NCBI GenBank assembly: GCA_947177105.1
Contig: CAMWTF010000113.1
Span: forward strand, 1-7,564
Reading direction: 5' to 3'
DNA from: an uncultured Lachnospiraceae bacterium
GTDB taxonomy: Bacteria > Bacillota > Clostridia > Lachnospirales > Lachnospiraceae
Length of the DNA: 7,564 nucleotides
Part shown: positions 1-5,526 of the stretch, piece after piece
How the letters are laid out: each line of letters opens with the position of its first letter
Numbering within the stretch: the stretch's first letter is position 1
Translations under genes and position numbers: made by a program
Notes under the pieces: model-generated
What the model saw: only the letters and a program-made list of their open reading frames with translations
What the model was told of the DNA's origin: nothing
Database searches by the model: none

Positions 1-11
1 TAGACAGATGT

Positions 12-23
12 TAAAATATTTTA
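12..23. promoter_or_regulatory. AT-rich perfect palindrome upstream of the hydrolase gene
   Basis: TAAAATATTTTA is a perfect 12-base palindrome about 50 bases before the hydrolase start codon. A CATAAT hexamer (36-41) that could be a -10 box follows it, but no convincing -35 box lies at 16-18 bases. The palindrome could be an operator, but AT-rich palindromes of this size arise easily by chance. Confidence 0.15.
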
Positions 24-73
24 GGTGGCGCAAAACATAATATTTCTGCTTTGGGGAAAGGAACGATGGAGAA

Positions 74-919
74 ATGAAAAAGGTGATAAGGGCAGAAGGT
101 GACGAACTGGAATGGATTTATATTCCTGATGTAACATACTGTGAATATGGGGATGTAAAGAGGCGTTTACAGTTGATTGTGCCCTACAGGCAGGAATGGA
201 AAGGGGACAGGAAATATCCTCTGGTGGTATTTATTCCAGGCAGCGCATGGTATAGACAGGAAATGTATAATGGTCTTCCTGCTCTTTCAAGGCTTGCGGA
301 GCAAGGGATGATTGTTGCCTCCGTACAGTACCGCGAGTCCACGATTGCGCGTTATCCCGCACAGGTTGAGGATGTGGAGAGGGCCGTTTTATATTTGGTT
401 TCCAAAGCGGAGGATTTTCATATTGATCCGGAACGGGTTTTTCTGGCAGGTAACTCGTCCGGCGGCCATATTGCACTGATGACAGCATTTAGAAGTGCCA
501 ATGGAATAGAGGATGTGAAGGGATTTCGTGCGGGTATAGTCAAGGGAGTGATCAGTGAGTCTGCTCCCACAGATCTGTTTATGTGTGCCGCTGAACCCAT
601 CCCTGATTTCATGCCAGAGGATTTCATGCCCAGCAGAGATTTACTGGGAGTGAGTGAAATTACAGAGGATTTGGAATTGGCGAGGGAGGCAAGCTCCAAA
701 ATGTATATTAACGCCAACGCGTCTCTGCCCCCTGTCCTTTTATTTCATGGTGTGGAGGATTGCCAGGTTAATGTAAATCAGAGCAGATATCTATATGAGC
801 TACTGGAAAAAGAGGGCAAAAGTGTAGATTATTATGAATTGGAGGGGGCGAACCACGGAGGAGCGCCATTTTGGAGCAACACGATTCTGGATATTATCAG
901 TGATTTTATCAGTCAATAA
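74..919 (+). CDS. Alpha/beta-hydrolase, esterase/lipase-like (BD-FAE type)
   Basis: Predicted cytoplasmic serine hydrolase of 281 residues, a normal length for a single-domain esterase of the alpha/beta fold; no signal peptide is visible. The nucleophile elbow GNSSGG places the catalytic serine at S128. D229, in the segment HGVED, and H261, in GANHGG, fit the other two members of the triad. The oxyanion-hole segment after the third strand reads IPGSAW (P55-W59), where esterases of this group usually have HGG(G/A)W, so the usual histidine is proline here. The ATG at 74 is preceded by purine-rich GAAAGG and GATGGAG stretches. The family removes acyl groups from carbohydrate or small esters; the substrate cannot be told from sequence. 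It stands alone, with a 128-base gap before the next gene, and no strong terminator follows it. Confidence 0.88.
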   Translation: MKKVIRAEGDELEWIYIPDVTYCEYGDVKRRLQLIVPYRQEWKGDRKYPLVVFIPGSAWYRQEMYNGLPALSRLAEQGMIVASVQYRESTIARYPAQVEDVERAVLYLVSKAEDFHIDPERVFLAGNSSGGHIALMTAFRSANGIEDVKGFRAGIVKGVISESAPTDLFMCAAEPIPDFMPEDFMPSRDLLGVSEITEDLELAREASSKMYINANASLPPVLLFHGVEDCQVNVNQSRYLYELLEKEGKSVDYYELEGANHGGAPFWSNTILDIISDFISQ

Positions 920-988
920 CGCCTGGAGGCGCTTGTAAAAAGAAGGGAAAAATGCTATAGTGATACAGGGCGGAAAACGTTGTAATCC

Positions 989-1007
989 CTGCAATGCAGA
1001 TAATGCA
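989..1007 (+). promoter_or_regulatory. Possible promoter/operator for the XRE gene
   Basis: CTGCA-A-TGCAG (989-999) is a perfect 11-base inverted repeat. It touches GATAAT (999-1004), a 5/6 match to a -10 box, and AATGCA occurs twice with a 9-base period (993-998, 1002-1007). No good -35 box lies at 16-18 bases, so the promoter is weakly supported. Dyads next to a -10 box upstream of small XRE repressors often serve autoregulation; that is family knowledge, not shown here. Confidence 0.25.
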
Positions 1008-1047
1008 CTTTGTATGAGGCTTTGAACAGTGAGAGGAGGCGGCAATT

Positions 1048-1407
1048 ATGAAACGTGCTTTTCCAAGGATTGATCTGAAAGCCACCGGCAGGAGGATCAA
1101 GGAACTGCGGGAGCAGAGAGGGATCAGTGTCAGACAGCTGCAGGCGTTTCTGGGCTTTGAGCAGCCGCAGGCCATCTATAAGTGGCAGCGGGGCGAATGT
1201 CTGCCCTCCAGTGACAACCTGTATGCCATAGCCTGTTTCTTTCATGTAAAGGTAGATGAAATCCTGGTGGGCAACCGCCAGGATTTTGACATGAAAAAAG
1301 ATGTCAGCTGCTGCGTGTTCTATGGGATTTTCTCTGTGTGTTTGCTCCTAGACACCAGCAATACAGCCACAGGCCGTACTCCTCCCAGAACTGACATCTC
1401 AATTTGA
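1048..1407 (+). CDS. Small XRE-family helix-turn-helix protein with an aberrant C-terminal tail
   Basis: Predicted DNA-binding regulator of 119 residues. Residues 12-74 form a typical Cro/C1-type five-helix domain: TGRRIKELREQRGISVRQLQ, then GFEQPQAIYKWQRGECLPS with the recognition helix, then a segment ending DEILVG. The start is fixed by GAGAGGAGGCGG ending 8 bases before the ATG. From about residue 84 the protein changes character: the last 35 residues are cysteine-rich, then threonine- and arginine-rich, and resemble no part of a XRE domain. Exactly this part of the gene (1299-1399) is one long inverted-repeat element that looks like a small RNA gene on the opposite strand. The natural protein may therefore effectively be the first 80-85 residues, with a tail read through an inserted or overlapping element. 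Its target is unknown. Confidence 0.8.
   Translation: MKRAFPRIDLKATGRRIKELREQRGISVRQLQAFLGFEQPQAIYKWQRGECLPSSDNLYAIACFFHVKVDEILVGNRQDFDMKKDVSCCVFYGIFSVCLLLDTSNTATGRTPPRTDISI
1294..1399 (-). ncRNA. Candidate small structured RNA (about 106 nt), antisense to the 3' end of the XRE gene
   Basis: Positions 1299-1307 (AGATGTCAG) and 1391-1399 (CTGACATCT) form a perfect 9-bp closing stem. Inside it lie nested pairs: 1318-1320 with 1388-1390, 1323-1327 (TGGGA) with 1383-1387 (TCCCA), then after an internal loop 1334-1338 (CTGTG) with 1368-1372 (CACAG), 1339-1341 with 1363-1365, and 1342-1346 (TTGCT) with 1357-1361 (AGCAA), capped by a 10-nt loop (1347-1356). On the - strand a TTGCGT-N17-TATAAT promoter predicts a start at 1399-1400, the first base of the stem. 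The 3' arm runs straight into six T (1299-1294), as in a factor-independent terminator. The internal loop carries GGAG. Start, structure and end agree, but no family is recognised. The same hairpin could instead be a dispersed repeat. Confidence 0.5.
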
Positions 1408-1435
1408 TTATATACCCGAAGTGGGATAGACGCAA
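1407..1435 (-). promoter_or_regulatory. Minus-strand sigma-A-like promoter for the candidate small RNA
   Basis: Read on the - strand, TTGCGT (1435-1430) is followed after exactly 17 bases by a perfect TATAAT (1412-1407). The predicted start falls at 1399-1400, an A at the first base of the closing stem of the hairpin element. The -35 box matches only 3 of 6 consensus bases; the -10 box, the spacing and the position relative to the hairpin are what make it convincing. Confidence 0.5.
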
Positions 1436-1464
1436 GCGGGAACAGCTGTATACATGTAACTTTT

Positions 1465-1482
1465 TATTCATTTTCTATTCAT
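1465..1482 (+). repeat. Direct repeat TATTCAT with 11-base period next to a -35 box
   Basis: TATTCAT occurs at 1465-1471 and again at 1476-1482, an offset of 11 bases or one helical turn, ending one base before the -35 box at 1484. Direct repeats with this period just upstream of a promoter are typical binding sites of OmpR/PhoB-type response regulators and similar activators. The regulator is not identified. Confidence 0.35.
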
Positions 1483-1483
1483 A

Positions 1484-1512
1484 TTGATCTTCAAGAGATA
1501 TCCCCTTATAAT
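1484..1512 (+). promoter_or_regulatory. Sigma-A-like promoter for the first GNAT gene
   Basis: TTGATC (1484-1489), 17 bases, then a perfect TATAAT (1507-1512). Transcription would start near 1519-1520, leaving a leader of about 130 bases before the preferred start at 1651. The paired TATTCAT repeats lie immediately upstream. Confidence 0.6.
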
Positions 1513-1636
1513 AGACATACACTGGTTTGGGAGTGAATCTTCTAAATGCTAAACAGCACAATGGCACAGGAAAAACCGTTAAGCAAATTCCCGGCATGTG
1601 CGGCGGGAGGGGAGATTAGGAAATTATACTATATGT

Positions 1637-1642
1637 GGAGGG
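1637..1642 (+). promoter_or_regulatory. Ribosome binding site that decides the first GNAT start
   Basis: GGAGGG lies 8 bases before the ATG at 1651. The open frame extends upstream to an ATG at 1546 behind a weaker GGGAG 12 bases away, but the conserved acetyltransferase domain begins right at 1651. Confidence 0.6.
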
Positions 1643-1650
1643 ATAAAGAC

Positions 1651-2121
1651 ATGAGGATCAGAAGAGCCCAGGAGAGAGATATGGAAGGGATTAACAGGCT
1701 TTTGTTTCAGGTGCTGACAGTGCATCACAACGGCAGGCCGGATCTTTTTAAAGAGAATGTAAAAAAATATACGGATCAGGAGTTGGCGGAACTGCTCCGG
1801 GACGACAGCCGCCCAGTCTTTGTGGGTGTGGATGAAAACCAGCGGGTGCTGGGGTATGCCTTCTGCATATTTCAGCGCCATGCGGACAGCAATATTTTGA
1901 CGGATATCAAAACTTTATATATAGATGATCTCTGTGTGGAAGAGGAATGCAGGGGGCAGCATATTGGCCGCCGGATCTATGAGTATGTGTTGGATTTTGC
2001 CCGCAGTCAGGGCTGCTACAATGTAACGCTGAATGTGTGGTCCTGTAATCCCGCGGCGCAGCGTTTTTATGAAAAATGCGGTTTGGTGCCCCAGAAGATC
2101 GGCATGGAGAAAATATTGTGA
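1651..2121 (+). CDS. GNAT-family N-acetyltransferase
   Basis: Predicted cytoplasmic acetyl-CoA-dependent acyltransferase of 156 residues, the usual size of a single GNAT domain. The N-terminus MRIRRAQERDMEGINRLL is the standard first strand and helix. The acetyl-CoA pyrophosphate loop is R101-G-Q-H-I-G106, after the strand segment YIDDLCVEEECRG, and N133-P-A-A followed by FYEKCGL is the conserved C-terminal motif B region. The frame stays open upstream to an ATG at 1546, which would add 35 residues (191 in all). I prefer 1651 because a good GGAGGG precedes it and the extra segment has no GNAT character. It has its own promoter at 1484-1512, and a fresh promoter lies between it and the next gene, so it is probably transcribed alone. 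The acceptor substrate is unknown. Confidence 0.88.
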   Translation: MRIRRAQERDMEGINRLLFQVLTVHHNGRPDLFKENVKKYTDQELAELLRDDSRPVFVGVDENQRVLGYAFCIFQRHADSNILTDIKTLYIDDLCVEEECRGQHIGRRIYEYVLDFARSQGCYNVTLNVWSCNPAAQRFYEKCGLVPQKIGMEKIL

Positions 2122-2173
2122 GCGCCGAGACGCATACCGCAATCAATATTTAAAGTTTTAACAATATGGGGAC

Positions 2174-2202
2174 TTGACAAGAATCCCGGAACATAGGACA
2201 AT
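2174..2202 (+). promoter_or_regulatory. Promoter for the surface peptidase - yccF operon
   Basis: A perfect TTGACA (2174-2179) is followed after 17 bases by GACAAT (2197-2202), 4/6 to consensus. The start would be near 2209, giving a leader of about 105 bases that is full of inverted repeats. Confidence 0.6.
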
Positions 2203-2217
2203 AGAGTGATACAGAGA

Positions 2218-2298
2218 TTGTGCAAAAGCGCACAAATACAGGGTATGACGCTAAGGAAAAGCAGGTCCCCAAAGCAGTGCTGTCCGGGGAGCGCTTAG
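2218..2298 (+). promoter_or_regulatory. Structured 5' leader of the surface peptidase operon
   Basis: Three successive hairpins fill the predicted leader. First, TTGTGC (2218-2223) pairs with GCACAA (2230-2235). Second, ATAC (2236-2239) pairs with GTAT (2243-2246). Third is a larger one with an outer stem CTAAG/CTTAG (2251-2255 with 2294-2298), an inner stem TCCCC/GGGGA (2266-2270 with 2286-2290) and AGC/GCT (2273-2275 with 2279-2281). The last stem ends three bases before the AGGAGGT ribosome binding site (2302-2308). The first hairpin starts at about +10 and could equally be a DNA operator. No known riboswitch family is recognised. Confidence 0.35.
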
Positions 2299-2314
2299 TC
2301 TAGGAGGTAAGAAA

Positions 2315-4309
2315 ATGCAAAGGAACATAAAAAAAGCAGTACTTTCTCTGATGCTGGCCGGATTGGTATTGGTTCAGGAACTGCCGGTTTATGCACAGAC
2401 TCAGTGGTATGACGACTCGGACATCGTGCGTGCGGATATCAGTTATGAGGATATGGAATATGTTGGCTATGATCCCGCATATGCTTATACCCTGATAGAG
2501 GAGATGAGGACTCTGTCCCAGGAGCCGGGGAACGAGGAACAGATTAATACCAATTATGACCTGATGGGCATGGAACTGGATAAAATGTACACCCAGCAGG
2601 CGCTGAACCAGATCCGTTATTACCGGGATGTAAACAACGAGGAATATGCCAGCATCGACACCGAGTTACAGCAGATTTACCGGGATGTGGTGGATCAGTT
2701 TCTGCAGGTGGTGCGGGATGTGCTGTGTACGGAATACAGGGAATCCTTTGGGGCGCATATCGGCGATGAAGAGATGGTGGAGGACTATCTGGATTACGAG
2801 GATATGACTGAGGAACTGCAGGCCCTGCTGGACGAAGAGAACGCTCTGGAGCAGCAGTATGACCAGGCCAGCATGGCGGAGTACACCGTGACTATAAAAG
2901 GGCAGAAGTGGACGGAGGCGTCTTATAACGAGGCCATAGAGGAGCTGACCTGGCGGGAGATGCTGGCTATCAGCACGGCGCTGGACAGGGCAAAGAACGA
3001 GGCCATATGTCCTATTTTCCTGGATCTGGTAAAGAACCGGAATGCCAGGGCCCAGATATACGGATATGACAATTATGCCGAGTATGCTTACACAGACCTG
3101 TATAACAGGGACTATACCATAGAGGAAATCAAGTCTGTGTATGCGGCGGTAAAGGAATACATTGTGCCTGTATTGGCAGAGGTGGAGGAACATGTCTTTG
3201 CCGGCAATCTGGATGAATTGCTCTACATGGATCACCTGACGGAGGATTATGTCATAGATGTGGTAGGACAGCATATGGGGGATATTGATCCGGCGCTGGC
3301 GGAGGTATACCAGTATATGGTGGATCATCACCTGTACGATATTGATTACGACCCCAACAAGATGAACGTGGGTTATACCACCACATTATATGAATATCAG
3401 GAACCGTTTATTTTCAATACGCCGGATTACTCTTATTACGATCTGGAGACCATGATTCATGAGTTCGGTCATTACAATGAGGCGTTCCATGCGGGAACCA
3501 CATTGATTACTGATGTGACGAACATGGATGTGGCGGAGATCCATTCCCAGGGGCTGGAGCTTCTGTATCTGGAGTATGCGGACGATGTATACGGAGAGGG
3601 GCTGGGAGATACGGCCCGGCAGATGGTTCTGTACCAGATGCTGTATTCCGTGATAGACGGCTGCCTGTATGACGAGTTCCAGAATGCGGTATTTGCGGCG
3701 GATCACGAGATGACGGAGGAGGAGGTCAATCAGCTGTTCCGCAGGCTTTCAGAGGAGTATGGGTATGTCTATTATGACACGGAGGATGAGGCTTATGACT
3801 GGGTGGATGTGCCCCACACTTTCTCCTCTCCCATGTACTACGTGAGCTACGGGACTTCTGCTTTGGCGGCATTGGACATCTGGACCATTGCCATGGAAGA
3901 CCGCCAGGCGGGGATTGACAAATATATGGAGCTGACCACCTATGGTTTGACCACTACCTACTGCGAACTTTTGGAAAAATGCGGACTGAAGAGCATTTTT
4001 GAGGAGGGGACGATCCAGGAGATTGCCCAGGCGGTGGCGGATTATTCATCCGATCTGGCGGCAGGAGAGGAAAGCGGCAGGGATGAATCCTTTGGCGGGT
4101 ATGACGAGGACGAGGCGTTCAACAATTCCATGTGGGAGCGATTTGGCAATGAATTGACAAGTGATGATATATTTGGCACGTCGGGTCTGGATATGATTGA
4201 AGACTTTGTGGAGATGCATACGTATGTCATGCTTGGCGCGGAGCTGTTGACGGCGGTTACGATTTTGATCATCATAGGTGTGCTGTCCTCCAAGGAGAAG
4301 AAAAAGTAG
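2315..4309 (+). CDS. Secreted, membrane-anchored M3-type zinc metallopeptidase
   Basis: Predicted exported zinc peptidase of 664 residues related to the thimet oligopeptidase / oligoendopeptidase F family (M3). Residues 1-27 are a signal peptide with basic start NIKKA, a hydrophobic core and a VYA cleavage site. The zinc site is H382-E-F-G-H386, with E408 (in VAEIHSQGLE) as third ligand, matching VEAPSTMNE of PepF 24 residues after the second histidine. H501 and P506-MYYVSYGTS match the substrate-binding His/Tyr segment of the family. A hydrophobic helix at about 637-657 followed by KEKKK anchors the C-terminus, placing the catalytic domain outside the membrane. The middle is rich in acidic residues and tyrosine. 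AGGAGGT lies 6 bases before the start. yccF follows 55 bases later with no terminator between, suggesting one transcript. The family cleaves short peptides; the exported location suggests extracellular peptide trimming, which is inference. Confidence 0.87.
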   Translation: MQRNIKKAVLSLMLAGLVLVQELPVYAQTQWYDDSDIVRADISYEDMEYVGYDPAYAYTLIEEMRTLSQEPGNEEQINTNYDLMGMELDKMYTQQALNQIRYYRDVNNEEYASIDTELQQIYRDVVDQFLQVVRDVLCTEYRESFGAHIGDEEMVEDYLDYEDMTEELQALLDEENALEQQYDQASMAEYTVTIKGQKWTEASYNEAIEELTWREMLAISTALDRAKNEAICPIFLDLVKNRNARAQIYGYDNYAEYAYTDLYNRDYTIEEIKSVYAAVKEYIVPVLAEVEEHVFAGNLDELLYMDHLTEDYVIDVVGQHMGDIDPALAEVYQYMVDHHLYDIDYDPNKMNVGYTTTLYEYQEPFIFNTPDYSYYDLETMIHEFGHYNEAFHAGTTLITDVTNMDVAEIHSQGLELLYLEYADDVYGEGLGDTARQMVLYQMLYSVIDGCLYDEFQNAVFAADHEMTEEEVNQLFRRLSEEYGYVYYDTEDEAYDWVDVPHTFSSPMYYVSYGTSALAALDIWTIAMEDRQAGIDKYMELTTYGLTTTYCELLEKCGLKSIFEEGTIQEIAQAVADYSSDLAAGEESGRDESFGGYDEDEAFNNSMWERFGNELTSDDIFGTSGLDMIEDFVEMHTYVMLGAELLTAVTILIIIGVLSSKEKKK

Positions 4310-4364
4310 TGTGTGTATGCAGGAATGATGCGGAACTTCAATATAGAAAGGGATATTTGCATAA

Positions 4365-4724
4365 ATGAGTTGTCTGGGTAATCTTTTGTGGTTTATATTT
4401 GGCGGCTTTGTAGGCGGCCTTGGCTGGCTGCTGGCCGGGTGTCTGTGGTGCATAACCATCATAGGCGCGCCGATAGGGATACAGTGCTTTAAGTTCGCTG
4501 CCATGTCCTTTTTCCCTTTTGGAAAGGAGATTCAATATGGCGGCGGGACGGTGTCCCTGGTGGTGAACATTATCTGGATTTTGATTTCCGGGATTCCGCT
4601 GGCTCTGCACCATCTGGCCTGGGGCTGTCTGTTTTGCGTTACCGTCATTGGGATTCCCTTTGGGATGCAGCATTTCAAGCTGGCAAAGCTGGCGCTGATG
4701 CCATTTGGGGCCAGTATTGTTTAA
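4365..4724 (+). CDS. yccF: YccF-family integral membrane protein
   Basis: Predicted inner-membrane protein of 119 residues from the YccF (DUF307) family, whose function is unknown. It is an internal duplication: N6-LLW9 and L27-WCITIIGAPIG to PFG53 recur at N68-IIW71 and L89-FCVTVIGIPFG to PFG115, a constant offset of 62 residues. Each half has two hydrophobic stretches and the conserved IGxPxGxQxFKxA...PFG signature. Length is slightly below the E. coli member. The ribosome binding site is weak (AAAGGG, 12 bases from the ATG), which fits translation behind the upstream peptidase gene. A strong terminator follows 52 bases after the stop, so this gene probably closes the two-gene operon. A link to the peptidase is suggested only by position. 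Confidence 0.9.
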   Translation: MSCLGNLLWFIFGGFVGGLGWLLAGCLWCITIIGAPIGIQCFKFAAMSFFPFGKEIQYGGGTVSLVVNIIWILISGIPLALHHLAWGCLFCVTVIGIPFGMQHFKLAKLALMPFGASIV

Positions 4725-4776
4725 TGCGGGATAAAGAGTAAAAAGCTCTGCACTTATGCTGCTGCTCAGAGAGTAC

Positions 4777-4809
4777 AAGGTGTTTTCGGCTTTCCGAGAG
4801 CACCTTTTT
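4777..4809 (+). terminator. Strong intrinsic terminator after yccF
   Basis: A 13-bp stem (4777-4789 with 4794-4806, including two G-U pairs in RNA) has the 4-nt loop CTTT and runs into T4805-T4809. The opposite strand has no T-tract, so it acts on + transcripts only. Confidence 0.88.
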
Positions 4810-4903
4810 CACTATTTTTAAACTAATATTCGTCATGGGCTTGTGTACCTGCAGGGAACATGCAAAACATAGGATTTAATGCTCTTCAAAAAGGGGGAAA
4901 GAA

Positions 4904-5428
4904 ATGGAAGAATTACAATTGGTGCGTCCAGCGCCGGAACATATTGAGGAATTGCAGAAATTCAGGCAGGAATTGCTGGAGGCCGGAGATGAGGATTCCT
5001 TTGCAGGGTGCAGCAGGCTTGAGCACTATGAGGATGTGAGGGAGTGGATGGAGATGGTCTGGCGACAGGAGCAGGAGCTGGATCCGGGAAAAGTGCCTTC
5101 TCATGTGTATCTAGCCATCCGACAGTCGGATGAACGGCTGGTGGGGATTATCGACTTGCGGCATCACATTGACCATCCCATATTGGGACTGTGGGGCGGC
5201 CATATAGGTTACAGTGTGCGGCCCCATGAGCGTGGCAAGGGCTATGCCAAGGAGATGCTGCGACTGAATCTGGAGAATTGCAGGCGGCGGGGACTGGACA
5301 AGGTTATGGTGACCTGCACCCGGGATAATCCGGCCAGTGAGCGGACGATTCTGGGATGTGGCGGTGTATTTGAGAAAGAGGTGCTGGTGGACGATGAGTG
5401 GATCAAGAGGTATTGGATCACGATATAG
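4904..5428 (+). CDS. GNAT-family N-acetyltransferase (COG3981-like)
   Basis: Predicted cytoplasmic acetyltransferase of 174 residues. The central strand GHIGYSVRPHE leads into the acetyl-CoA loop R110-G-K-G-Y-A115, and D141-NPASERTILGCGGVFE is the conserved C-terminal segment with the helix that packs against the cofactor. The combination GYSVRP...RGKGYA...DNPAS resembles the predicted acetyltransferases of COG3981; the substrate is unknown. The start is supported by AGGGGG 6 bases before the ATG. The gene begins about 95 bases after the yccF terminator, so it starts a new transcription unit, although no clear promoter is visible in 4810-4890. The Nudix gene follows after 98 bases. It is not closely similar to the other GNAT protein in this window; the two share only the fold-defining motifs. 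Confidence 0.88.
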   Translation: MEELQLVRPAPEHIEELQKFRQELLEAGDEDSFAGCSRLEHYEDVREWMEMVWRQEQELDPGKVPSHVYLAIRQSDERLVGIIDLRHHIDHPILGLWGGHIGYSVRPHERGKGYAKEMLRLNLENCRRRGLDKVMVTCTRDNPASERTILGCGGVFEKEVLVDDEWIKRYWITI

Positions 5429-5515
5429 CCCTGTTCCCGGACAGTGAGCGGATCCATGTGTGAATGCTGAGGCGTCAGATATTAAGTATTGGCCCGGCTG
5501 AAATGTCTGCTTTAG

Positions 5516-5524
5516 AAGGGGGAG
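5516..5524 (+). promoter_or_regulatory. Ribosome binding site that decides the Nudix start
   Basis: AAGGGGGAG ends 2 bases before the ATG at 5527, with its AAGGGG core 5 bases away. The frame is open upstream to ATGs at 5503 and 5464, but only weak purine runs precede those and the conserved domain begins near 5548. Confidence 0.5.
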
Positions 5525-5526
5525 TT

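Noticed and set aside
920..931. CGCC-TGGA-GGCG hairpin as terminator of the hydrolase gene
   Set aside because: The stem has only four pairs and is followed by CTTGTAAAAA rather than a T-tract.
1299..1399. Miniature inverted-repeat transposable element
   Set aside because: The 9-bp terminal repeats are suggestive, but no target-site duplication flanks them (AAAAA versus CAATT) and the internal pairing plus promoter and T-tract fit an RNA gene better. Not fully excluded.
2218..2298. c-di-GMP-I (GEMM) riboswitch in the peptidase leader
   Set aside because: GCACAAA and GACGCTAAG resemble parts of the consensus, but the GNRA-capped P1b helix, the GCAAACC receptor and the GGG/ACC distal domain are missing.
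2666..3331. 221-codon open frame on the - strand
   Set aside because: It lies fully inside the peptidase gene, which has a signal peptide and zinc site. It has no ribosome binding site and its protein has no recognisable domain, so it is a shadow of a tyrosine- and acid-rich gene.
4746..4771. CTCTG/CAGAG inverted repeat before the yccF terminator
   Set aside because: Five pairs around a 16-base loop is too weak to call a structure.
4046..4778. Overlapping - strand open frames of 106-152 codons
   Set aside because: They run opposite to the 3' end of the peptidase gene, yccF and its terminator; those + strand genes explain the open frames.
4841..4880. Promoter for the second GNAT gene (TTGTGT and TTTAAT)
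   Set aside because: The two hexamers are 28 bases apart, too far for a sigma-A promoter, and no better pair was found.
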